DNA from: Procambarus clarkii | Lineage: Eukaryota > Arthropoda > Malacostraca > Decapoda > Cambaridae | Assembly: GCF_040958095.1 (NCBI RefSeq) | Contig: NC_091193.1 | Coordinates: forward strand, 19,554,222-19,618,221 | Reading direction: 5' to 3' | DNA length: 64,000 nucleotides | Shown here: positions 11,401-21,938 of the stretch, piece by piece | How positions within the stretch are numbered: the first letter of the stretch is position 1 | Layout: the number at the start of each line of letters is the position of its first letter | The notes under the pieces: generated by a model | What the model was told of the DNA's origin: nothing | Database searches by the model: none | Seen by the model: only the letters and a program-made list of their open reading frames with translations | Made by a program: the position numbers and the translations under genes

Positions 11401-14400
11401 AGATAAGCGAGGTGTATAATAACTTACCTATGATTAGAAGTGAGAGATACAGGGTCGATGAAGCTGATGCCAAACTGCATAAGCTGCTTTCTCACAGCCT
11501 CAATCTGAGCATCTGGCAGCATTTCAACAGTGCCACCATTGGCTTCTAAAGGCTAATGCAAAGAAATGGGAAATATTTTAGGGTAAACATATATATGTAT
11601 ACAATTAGTAAATATATAATACTGTACAGTAAAGTACTGTATACCAAAATAATATTTTCATTTGCTGCGCCACTACTAATTTTTCCTGTCACATTCGTAA
11701 TCTGTGGCTGCAATCTCTTAACATAACACTACTAATGAAATTGCCCTTTTTCACTTGTTTTCCCAACTTCTGTTGGACTTATGGCTAACGTGGCTAACGT
11801 GGCCAACGTGGCTAACCAGTAGCTAGTGGGAGTGTTACTTTAGCAGTCACTTGTGATGGTAAGGTATCTAGCAAATTCTATATACAGCATAACATATATA
11901 ATTAGTAGTAAGAGTCTATATTTATATTACCACACTGGTTTGAACGACATCATCATTAGTCCATTCCTGCTCCATTTCTTCTTTTTCCGTTCTTTTGGAA
12001 CTCTGAAGAATTTGTTTGATATTTGTCTGTAAGCAGGAAAGTAAACTGTGAATATTCTTCTGATATACTGAAGAACAAACTCCACTGGTATATTAATGCA
12101 AGCTATTCTCTTTTCCATTTATATTCTCTACTTTAAGGTCAAATAAAACTAATATGTACAATATTGAAAAAGAGGAAAAGATCTCTACTGCCTCATGAGT
12201 GGGAATATATTTAACTATTTATAGCAAGATTAAAATGCTTTTTACCATAAGGTACTAAGTTTACTTAACAGACAAGCTTAATTATAAAAGACAATTTTTA
12301 ATATTTAAAAAGCAGTAGTTAATGAAAGACTTTAAAATTAAGAAATAAATATTATATATTATTCACAGAACATTCATTTTATTAACTATTACTACTATAT
12401 TTATAGGAAACAAGATATTTTAAGATCTTTCACACGAGAGGGATACAGAGTACCACATGAACGTTATACAATTCAACTGCATTAGAATCTCAGTCTAACA
12501 ACAGAGGTAACCACAAAATACAGCTTTGGACAAATCAAATTTTTGACAGCCACACTAGTTCAAACAACATACCACATCACTAATACAATTGACACAGTAA
12601 TGATGGTAATGTCTTGAATATACATCACATCTGATAGCAAGAACAGATTTATACATAAGCCTTCTGTCTTGTAAACAAAAAAGTGGGGATGGGGGAGCCA
12701 CTACCACGAGAGCGAGAGTAAATCCCCTGCTGTGGGAATGGGGGAGGATTCACCTATGGCTGCAAAAGTGGGGATGGAAGGGGGGTGGTGAGAATCATGG
12801 GTAAATCACTAAAATAATACATTTTAATGAGGGGCAATCCATTGCCATGGACAAATCCACTACCCCAGAAGGGTAGTGGATTTGGGAAGGGAAGGATCCA
12901 CTACCATGGGAAAAACGAGGGGAGGATCCACTACCATGGGAAAACGAGGGGGGAGGGAGGATCCACTACCATGGGAAAACGAGGGGGGAGGGAGGATCCA
13001 CTACCATGGAAAAACAAGGGGAGGGGAGGATTAAACTTCCATGGGAAAACAAAGGGAGGGGAGGATTAAACTTCCATGGGGAAAATGAGGGGAGGGGAGG
13101 ATTAAACTACCATGGGGAAAATGATGGGAGGGGAGGATTAAACTACCATGAGGAAAATGAGGGGAGGGGAGGATTACTACCATGGGGAAAATGAGGGGAG
13201 GGGAGGATTAAACTACCATGGGAAAACGAGGGAGAGGAGGATTAAACTACCATGTGAAAACAAGGGAGAAGAGGATTAAACTACCATGCAAAAACGAGGG
13301 AGAGGAGAGTTAAACTACCATTGGAAAATGAGTGAGGGGAGGATCCACTACCATGGGAAAACGAGGGGAGAAGGGATCCACTATTCATGGAACATGGGGA
13401 GGGGGATCTACTACTACTGGGAACGAGGGAAAATCCACTCCCCCCACAAACATAGGGGGGGGGGGGATCCTCTGCCCCACGAACAAGAGGGAGACCCACT
13501 GTTCCACGAACAAGGGGGGATGCACTGCCCCACGAACAAGGGGGGGCCCCACTGCCCCATGAACAAGAGGGGAGCAAAAGCTGCCAGTGCTCCATGAACA
13601 AGAGGGGGGGGGGGAAGCTGCCAGTGCCCCATGAACAAGAAGGAAGCTGCTATTGCCCCATGAACAAGGGGGAAGCTGCTATTGCCCCATGAACAAGGGG
13701 GAAGCTGCTATTGCCCCCATGAACAAAGGGGGGAGCCACTGCCCAATATGAATTGTTAAAATGAGTGCCAGATTGCATCAGATTTCTGATAATCAGGCAA
13801 AATTAATGTTTTCATTCAATTGCGAAATACTAATAGCTTACCATAACATTGTTGTAGAAAGTGGCAGTTTGTGGGCAGTAAAGAGGGCCGGGAGACTGAT
13901 CTTGACCCTGGAGTTTATTGTAAGAGCTGGCACTTTCTCCCAAGGCAAGGGAATCTACACATTTAACACTTCTTTTACCATTTCTGCAGTAACAAGCATA
14001 TCACTGAACTACTATGCTTAAAATATTAGCTACTACAGTATAAATAATTAAATGAAGACTACAGTTTCACTCTTATAGCGGCATGTATAGATTCACTGAA
14101 CATATAATAATATTTATTATTTTATACCCTTTTCCCTCCTTTCATCATTATTACTAGCCTTTAAATTATATAACACCAAGTTAAATTGAATTAATTATAA
14201 GAAGTTTAGCCTAGTTTCAGAAGTATGATATCTGAATACTGAAATGCAACATTTCTTTAGTCTTATCAAAAATAAATAAGGGACTAGGAGAAAAAGGAAT
14301 TCCCCACTTTTCCTTATTCAAAAATACAGAAAAAGGTGAAAGAAAAAAAAGAAAAATGGTGGCATTTTGTTTGTTTTGCAAATACAAATATTTTTAGTGC

Positions 14401-17400
14401 ATTTCCTGTGATCATTGTTAAGATAGGGTATTAGGATATTTTGATTAGGGCAGACAATTTTCTATTTCATACAAGATCTGCCTATAATACAAGATTAATT
14501 ATGAAAATTATAGTAATTATTGTACAGTATATCAAATTCTTAATAAGATGCCAAGGCATATAATATAAATATGAGTACCTTTGGATACAATATTCAACAT
14601 TTGCAAGCATACCTGAGATAATCATTTTCTTCTGAAACACTCCTGGTGTGGTACTTAGACACATTGACAGGAACGGCCTGGCGAGAGCTTGGGTCACCGT
14701 CATCTGATGAATCATCCCCTGGCTCCGATGACTCTGAGCCATTGTTGAGCAAAACTGAATTTATTCCAGCTGAATTGATTTTCTGTCTGCTTTGGTGTTT
14801 ACTTGCATCCCTGTTCTCTTTAGACCTATTCCTAGATGCATTGTTTGACTGTACTGCTTTACTACATTTGGGTCTCCTGGAATAATCTGGACCAGTCTCA
14901 CTAGGGGAAACACACGCATCACTATTTCTAATGGAATCGACCAGCTCTGACCAAGATAAATCTGTGTTCACTCCTACAGATCTTGTTTCTAGTATGACAC
15001 TGGCTGATGTTTGTGTAGAAATTTCTTTATGAGAGCTTTCTTGAGTGGAATTAGTTTTATTAACATATAATCCTTTATTATTTGGCACTTCATTTGTCCT
15101 TGCATCTCTGAGTGATTCAATCCCATGCTGCTTTTCCATGACATTCTCTAAAGCTTTAGTCAACTTCAAAATCTGTTGGCTTTGGTCTTCTATTAGACGA
15201 TACACCATTGGATCTGTAGGACTGTAAAACATGTGACCAACAGAATGAGGAGAGCAGTTTGGCGAGCCTGCATGGGCCCATCCTTCATTAATAGGAACAC
15301 TGTACCTTTTGTCTTGGAAAACATGATTAGTTTGAGCAGTTTGTAAAGGAAGAGAAGTGGAAATCTGTGAAAAGTGATCCTGATGAACATTCCTCATCTT
15401 TTCTTGAGCCTGGCCTTGACTGTTAGTAGACAATCTTGACTGATAAACAGCTGCATGTGAGGGATTAATATTTTCTCTGTTGTTAGTGTTCTGAAGTACA
15501 TTGGAGTTTTTTTTAGTCATACTTAATTCTGTTATTACAGGATATGAAAATTTTTCTTGAACAGGTACATTAGTTATTAAAGGTGGAATTACAGATCCAC
15601 TTCTGAAAATGTATTGGTTAACATTCTGATCCAACTGTGGCTGTGAAGGTCTCAAAGTGTCTGCAACTGAAGCAGTGTGGATTTGTTCAACAGAAGTTGA
15701 ATTTCCAGTTAATGGAGAGTCTTTTTGTTTTAAAACATGAGACCCTAAATCATATAAAACTATATTTGTTGGAATTTTCTGTGCAGGACTGTACACCTTG
15801 GGATTATATGGCTTTTCATTTACAGATGATGTAATAGATAGACTGTTATGAGGTGGAGTTGAAACACATTTTGGGTGGTATGCCTGTGAATTTTTAAGCA
15901 TCCTCTCACTAGCAACATTGGCCATTACATTACTCTGTGCATATGTAGAAGAGGATTCAAAATGAACACTTTTAATCTGTAAATTCTTTGGGGAGGAGTT
16001 GGTATTGTTATTTTTTCTCCGGGCATCTACCACATCAAACATGGGAGGACTCTTTACGTTAGTGCTTATATTTTGATTGCTGAACTGTCCTTTATCTTGC
16101 CTTAAATGATTACCAAATGGCGATTCTTTTCCATTCTGAATACCACGTTTTGACGCTTGCCAAATGAGACTGTCATCACTATCAAACATCAAAGACACTT
16201 CAGGTACCACAGGCTTGTGCGTACTTAGCTGCAAAGAGATATTATTAATTTCACTATGTAAACATTACAATTAAACCTACAAGCACATGAAACATTGTAG
16301 CCCATTCTCTCGCATGAGGCTGTACGTAATTGTTTTACTTAATCTGAACTACCTGCTTGCCTTTATCAAGGGCATACCTGACTGAATTCAGCACCCAATT
16401 TTAAATACAGTACAGTATACTTCTCATTATTCCATCCATTGTGATATCCTTTATAACATTTATATAATTCGACCTGAAAATTTTAAACAATGCCCATGGA
16501 ACTAGTAATAATACAATACTATTGCTAAAGATGAATAATACATACAGTTTACGAGATTTTAAATAAACATGTTTTGCAAACAAAATCTCTATTATCGATA
16601 TTAAATTATATTTTAGTTTTAATATTTAGAGTAAACTTTGAAAATGGTCTGCACATACTATTCCAAGCCTAATGTGGCTGTGGGCATATTAGTGGTGGTA
16701 GTGTGAAAAGTGAGTGTCATAGAGTACATAAAAGGAATGAGTAATTAAGGAGTAGTAAAGCGAGAGTTATACTCACAATGTCAGTGCTTCCCTATAATCC
16801 TTGACAAACATTTTTGAAGCTTTTGATAATTCACTACCCTCAAAATTTATTCCATCTGTATACCTTTATTTTCTTAACTTGTATCTTATGGTCTCTTACT
16901 CTTTGATAGTTTACAAATTAATCCTTGTCAATTTTTATTAAATTGTCACAATTTTTTTACTTGGTGATTGTTATAGCTTGTAACTATTCGAGGTCCCCAA
17001 TAGGCTTCTTCAATGGCCTGGCCCAACTCCAATTTACGCTTTGTGAATCTAAATCACTTAGTCCCTGTGGCGAAGTGGTAACACACTCGCCTGGCGTTTC
17101 ATGAGCACTTTGGCCCAGGTTTGTATCCTGGCCGGGGAGCATTTACTTGGAGCCAATACTTAACTGTTCTGTTTGGTGGGTTGTATTCCAAGGAAAATTA
17201 GGATTAAGGACTTGCCCGAAATGCTATGCGTGCTAGAGGCTGTACAAGAATGTACAAGGGTTATCTCTTGTATATATAAATCAATACAAAAAATATAAAA
17301 TAAATAAAACTTTATATGATTATTAAAAGACCTGAGAATATGTCCAGAATAAAGTTTTCGAACCTGCTAGTCTAAATGGCACATTCTTATTTGACAGGCT

Positions 17401-18039
17401 TCCCAGTCTATGTCAAATTGAAGCCACAAGTACCAACAATTGTAATTCATCTTTATCTATTCTTACTATAATCTCTCTCATGATCATTACAATCCCCTTC
17501 TCTTTTGGCAGCTAGCTCTTACTTTGTCCATGTGTTGCTTGCTAGTGGACTATAGGCACTAGTGCTTATCAATTTAACATCCTGATTACGGATCAGGATT
17601 ATACTTTTCATACTCTATATGCATATAATTGATATACCAGGTAAATAAATCATCAATCTAAACAATATCACGCGTTACGTGAATTATGTAATTTATCAAA
17701 TTATTCACCACATATACTCTTATAAATAAAATGAAACAAGCGATAAACAATCAATCAGTGAAACGTCCGAGGATAACACAGGAAGTGTCAGCAAAGTCAG
17801 ACACTGTGTTGACAGATACCAAACACAGCCATCACAACCTTTCAGAGCACCTACACCCAGTGAAATTATAAATATTCACTTTTTATTTTTTCACTTCCCC
17901 CATAGATACTAATAGGCAAGTACTATTAGATAAGTACCAACTAATTAAATGTGCATGTGCATATAACTGTACTGTACCATACCTCAAGGGCAGTTGGTTT
18001 TGGAGGTGGTGCCAATCTTGGAGCTGCATCATCATCCAT
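8420..18039 (-). CDS. ana2/STIL: Centriole duplication factor, Ana2/STIL family (6 exons, 751 aa)
   Basis: Exons, all with consistent phase: 17983-18039, 14613-16228, 11931-12045, 11428-11552, 10756-10919 and 8420-8598. The protein would be 751 residues. Exon 1 encodes 19 residues with PRLAPPP at residues 7-13, which fits the PRxxPxP motif by which Ana2/STIL bind the Sas-4/CPAP TCP domain (known). The large second exon is polar and Ser/Asn-rich, and carries a predicted short coiled coil at about 358-389 (MVYRLIEDQSQQILKLTKAL), matching the central oligomerisation helix. The C-terminal exons form a STAN-like region ending in DFSIATKKFLDRYGL (734-748), where PLK4 phosphorylates relatives to recruit Sas-6. 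In the cell it should act at the centriole cartwheel. The length is between fly Ana2 (shorter) and human STIL (longer). The 5' end could hold more non-coding exons. No search was run, but motif order, spacing and phase agree. Confidence 0.87.
8840..9010 (+). pseudogene. LINE ORF2 C-terminal relic in the last intron of Ana2/STIL
   Basis: A plus-strand frame reads APYRPNCIVPLTTLHLVECP and then a ..DNRMSYF... stretch. C..P.T..H.L..C is the zinc-finger-like block that follows RNase H in Jockey-type LINEs. It is antisense to the host gene, and the surrounding 205-codon open frame has no other domain. The frame degenerates downstream of about 9010. Confidence 0.6.
9010..9840. repeat. Unclassified repeat-like segment with long G-run
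   Basis: This moderately GC-rich stretch in the Ana2/STIL last intron looks like decayed mobile DNA. It contains a run of about 22 G with little interruption at 9677-9698. No protein motif can be assigned. Confidence 0.35.
12827..13745. repeat. Large degenerate minisatellite in Ana2/STIL intron 2
   Basis: About 0.9 kb of G-rich tandem units lies between exon 2 and exon 3 of the Ana2/STIL gene. The first part (to about 13370) repeats GGGGAGGATTAAACTACCATG with 28-45 base spacing. The second part (about 13450-13745) switches to a related CCCCATGAACAAGAGGGG unit. Open frames of 60-106 codons on both strands are by-products of the repetition. Confidence 0.85.
17061..17310 (+). mobile_element. 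tRNA-derived SINE in Ana2/STIL intron 1
   Basis: The head GTCCCTGTGGCGAAGTGGTA resembles the 5' half of a tRNA with an A-box, and a degenerate B-box follows at about 17115-17128. The body then shares GAAATGCTATGCGTGCTAGA and the CTTGTATATATAAAT tail with the fragment at 630-860. It lies in the same transcriptional interval as Ana2/STIL but on the opposite strand. Confidence 0.7.
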
Positions 18040-20131
18040 TATGGTTCCTTATTAGGCTCCTTTCTTAAGACTAAAGCAAAAAATGGTAAAATAAAATTAG
18101 TAGAGCAGATTAATAATATATTATAATTAATAATAATAATAATAAAATTATTAATATCCCAACACTTTATAATTATTATTATAAAGTGTTGGGCTATTAA
18201 AAGTCCAACACCTTTCAACACTCTCCTGCTACATGTAAGGAGCATAACTGGCCGGCCTCTCAGCATTCAAGAGAGAAAGAGAACTCGACAAACACCTCCA
18301 AAGAATACCTGATCAACCAGGCTGTGATTCATCATACATGAGGCTGTGAGCAGCCATGTCCAACAGCCTGGTTGACCAGATGACCAACTAGGAGGCCTGG
18401 TCGGAGACCGGCCTGCAGGGCTGTTGATCCCTGGAAGCTACACAAGGTAACCACAAGGTAAAGCAACCACCCAGCCATTCCTAATAGTGGAAAAGATGTT
18501 GCAATGACATATGAATTTTACAGCAGTGATGTCACACTAATAGCAAACCTGCTTATGGAATGTTTATCTAGTTGAATACCGTTTCATTATTTCTAATAGC
18601 AGTGCATCTGTGAAGGCGAGGTCAGGGTTCTGATTTAGATTCTCATATACACTGTAAGATAAACAATGATGCACATAGTTTATATCCTTGTTCACTGCAC
18701 ATGATACCAAGCATGCTGTAAAATTTGGCTGGTTTTCAACTTTTACATCTACTAGACAGTTCTGTATACAACGAATTCAAAACCCTTATGCAGGGATTTT
18801 TTTTCCATTATCTTGATATGGGGTAATTTTATGTTTCGAGTACTGTAAACTGCTGGACCTAAAAAAAATTACAAGGAATCCCTCAAGTTACATTTTAAAC
18901 ATGTAAATTTGCTGTGTTAAAAACCTCGTGCTTACCGTGTTGTTGTATATTTAGTTAGGGGCGACGACGTGGAATGAATGTGTATGGCGCCTCTGGAGCA
19001 ACAACCTACTTTCCTTTACTATTAAAAACTATTTTTATGGCAAATATGTATTTTTAGTATTTTTATGACAATTTGTGAAACTAAAACAACTAACAACTCG
19101 TGTCCCATCTGGGGGTTTGAAATGTGTAAACATCGTGTCCGATTCCGTGAGAACGACTACGACAACGCTGGCATATTATGTTCGTCTGGTAATTTAAACA
19201 GTGGATTTTTTTATTTATTTCAACTTGCTATTTGGAATTTTTATATACTTTTATAAATTATATATATAAAATATGAATTAAATTGGTATTTATTTGTCAC
19301 CGTCAACTAACGGGCATTTATTTACCTTTATATGTAGTGCTGTCAATTCAATTCAATTCAATTTCTTTCTTTATTATGCACCCCATACCCATCCCGTGGG
19401 CGGAGACCAATATGGGAAGGAATCCACAGGAGACAAACTCTGACTCCATCATTGATTATTTTATTATATCTGTGTCTAGCTTCAGAGATAAGCACGTCAC
19501 AGTTATGCTTTAGGGAGCTGAGGGCAGTCAAGGATGACAGGGAGTCACTTACAAATAGCGAGTCAACTTTGGATTCATATCAACCCCGGAATTCCCGATT
19601 GTGAGGCGAAATCGAACTACTATATACTCTCTTACCAGTTCAGTGTCTTACGAGTTATGTTAACTTGTTTCCATTTCATATATTCTAGTCCTTTATAAGA
19701 AAGTATATAATTATTTTTGACAGCCTACACACTCCTCTTGTATCTTGGTAAACCGGTTATATTGTCGAGGTCACTAGAATGTTGGTGGCCCCTCAGGTAA
19801 ATATCACTCGATCAAATGTGTCAATTTTCTGCATCTAAACTCGTGTTGCCGAACCGTTACAGTTTATCCTCAAAGATATTCCACCATTCTCTTCCCTGAA
19901 TAATTTATCCGATACTTGGCACTGCTCTCACCAATGGGTCGGCTGCAGAGGTAAAATGTACCTACTTGCGGCTGATGACAGTCATTAATGATCTGTGCAA
20001 ATTAAGATCCATAATGGTCTAAGCTCTAAGAGACTTTTACATCATCGTTTCTATTTTAGGTACTTTGGCTGTGTTATTAGCACGGTGTTTATTAAAGTCA
20101 TGCAAGGCGTTTTTAAGACATGTTAAGAAAC

Positions 20132-20149
20132 ATGGCATCAGCCCCTCAG
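20132..20149 (+). CDS. Possible first coding exon of an unidentified plus-strand gene
   Basis: AAACATGGCATCAGCCCCTCAG is directly followed by GTAAGAAT, a near-perfect donor. The start is in good Kozak context (A at -3, G at +4) and would give M-A-S-A-P-Q. A second, similar candidate lies at 19779-19796 (M-L-V-A-P-Q, donor GTAAAT). I cannot find downstream coding exons, so this may be chance. If real, it would be divergent from Ana2/STIL and antisense to TYMP. Confidence 0.2.
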
Positions 20150-20704
20150 GTAAGAATAAATGAACTAGTGTATTGAGTACTGGGGCATGAGTACGGAATG
20201 TTATACACATGTACCAAATGAATAAACATTTTCTGTACTTCACTCAATATATTTCAAATAAATGTAAAGGAACTTTATGAAGCATTTTAAATAAAACAAA
20301 TGTTAAATAATCTTCTTTAATACCATTCTAGGTATATTACTATATATTATTATTTGTTATATTGTCTCATTTAATTTTATCAGAAATTCGTATAACCATC
20401 TTATTTTAAATCGTTATACTTTATTTACAATTGTCGTTAGTGCTTTTATTAACTATAGACGCTTTTTGTTTAACTTTTGAGTAGTTTAAATTTATATTGC
20501 TAACATAATTTATCTTATCCTGAACAACCATACACTTGCAACTGCTGCAAATACCAATACAAACACATTTGTCTCTATAATAAACTATATTGTACTGCAA
20601 TATGGTGAGTTACATAATAGTTAACTATAATTGTATTTACATGTACATTATTTTTTAAATTATATATAGTGAAAAGTTTGAATTAAGAATATTCCTAAAC
20701 GCAT

Positions 20705-21490
20705 TAATTCAATTTCTTTCTTTATTATGCACCCCATACCCATCCCGTGGGCGGTGGTGTAAAGGATTACAGAGGCACATAATCGGTTCAGGAACTGAAC
20801 CCTCTAGTTCGTTTAGCTAAGCAAATAACAATCTTTTGATGCTAGTTACACAATTATTAATGTTATATATACAGGTACACATACTCATGTATACATGTAC
20901 ATATACATACGTATATATACATACACATACATATTTAATCACCCACACAAATACACACATCATTAATCTTTTATGCCACAAGTGATTCAACAAGAGGCTC
21001 ACAACTGTCACTATACAAGGCACTTTACATCTATGATGAGTCGCACAGTTACTATTACTAGTCTTGCTGCACACCCACCCAACTGGGCGGCAGCTTTACA
21101 GTCATGTGCATGCATTACTTACAGTAAGCAAATTTTGGTTACTTCGCTAAGATTTCGGGCAGCACATCATTATGATTGAAGTACTTACACATTTCTTGGA
21201 CACTATTGATGGTGTTATCTCTAAATTCCGCGATTTTTTCACATTCCATTATATAATGACGCAAAGTATGCGAAGATTTCTGCTGACAGAGTTTACATTT
21301 AGTCAAATCTACATTAGCAGATGTTACAAATTCCCAGAGATACTTGTAGCCGAGCCTAAGCCTAGCAGTGGTAACATCTAGAAATCTGCTAACCTTATTG
21401 GATGACTCATAGACGTGCGGTACATCCTGCATAATAGAATGATGATAGATGGAGGAACTGGTGTGAATTTCACTTTGCCTCAAGTCTCCG
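20705..21490 (-). mobile_element. 5'-truncated LINE (ORF2 C-terminus plus 3' UTR)
   Basis: The minus-strand frame 21483-21139 reads [13 protein letters not shown], then C.LC...SHTLRHYIMECEKI and EFRDN. This is the C-terminal zinc-finger-like block of LINE ORF2. It continues into a 3' UTR containing ATTATGTGCCTCTGTAATCC and ends in a GCATAATAAAGAAAGAAATT tail at 20705. The truncation at about 21490 is typical of incomplete reverse transcription. The coding part is still open over 114 codons, which suggests a fairly young insertion. Confidence 0.75.
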
Positions 21491-21938
21491 AAATTTAGTT
21501 GAATGCATTATATAGGCTACTTTGTCTACTGTTTTTATATTAAATTTCATAAACAATAATAACTTAAAACTCATGTCTTCGTTAGATTTTATTAATGCCT
21601 AACATTCACTTGTTTTGTCTTATTAACAAGCTTAGGTATATACACAACAATTTGCTGCTACCTATATGAAAGATTACACAGTGTAGATCAAAAACTAGCT
21701 ATACTTTCATCTAATATTCCCCACTCGACTTGGAACGTGCATCAACTATTTTAAATTTGTTATATACAATTCTTAGATCATATTTATGGGGGGGGGGGGG
21801 AGGTTAGGTTTCAGGATCATATATCAAAAGTAACAAACATCTTTTTAGCATGGTTCTTGGGTGATGCAGGGGTGAATATTTTCTTCCCTGGATATATGGC
21901 AGCGTTCCAGCAATAGAACAGTATATATATACATCCTA

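Larger units (their letters stand above)
18040..21938. other. Intergenic region between Ana2/STIL and TYMP
   Basis: This 3.9-kb interval separates the 5' end of Ana2/STIL from the 3' end of TYMP. It must contain the Ana2/STIL promoter, but no TATA or other core element stands out. It holds an AT-rich palindrome at 18140-18195, an interspersed repeat at about 18300-18470 with many CCTGG/ACCAG motifs, two possible plus-strand first exons (19779 and 20132), a LINE tail piece at 19350-19400, the LINE fragment 20705-21490 and a G-run at 21787-21800. Confidence 0.6.

Noticed and set aside
12026-12026. Ana2/STIL exon 3 starting at the TGCTTACAG acceptor
   Set aside because: It would break the frame after exon 2. 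The acceptor at 12046-12047, with exon start 12045, keeps it.
13281-13638. Overlapping open frames on both strands of the minisatellite
   Set aside because: They are composition artefacts of a G-rich tandem repeat, and both strands are equally open.
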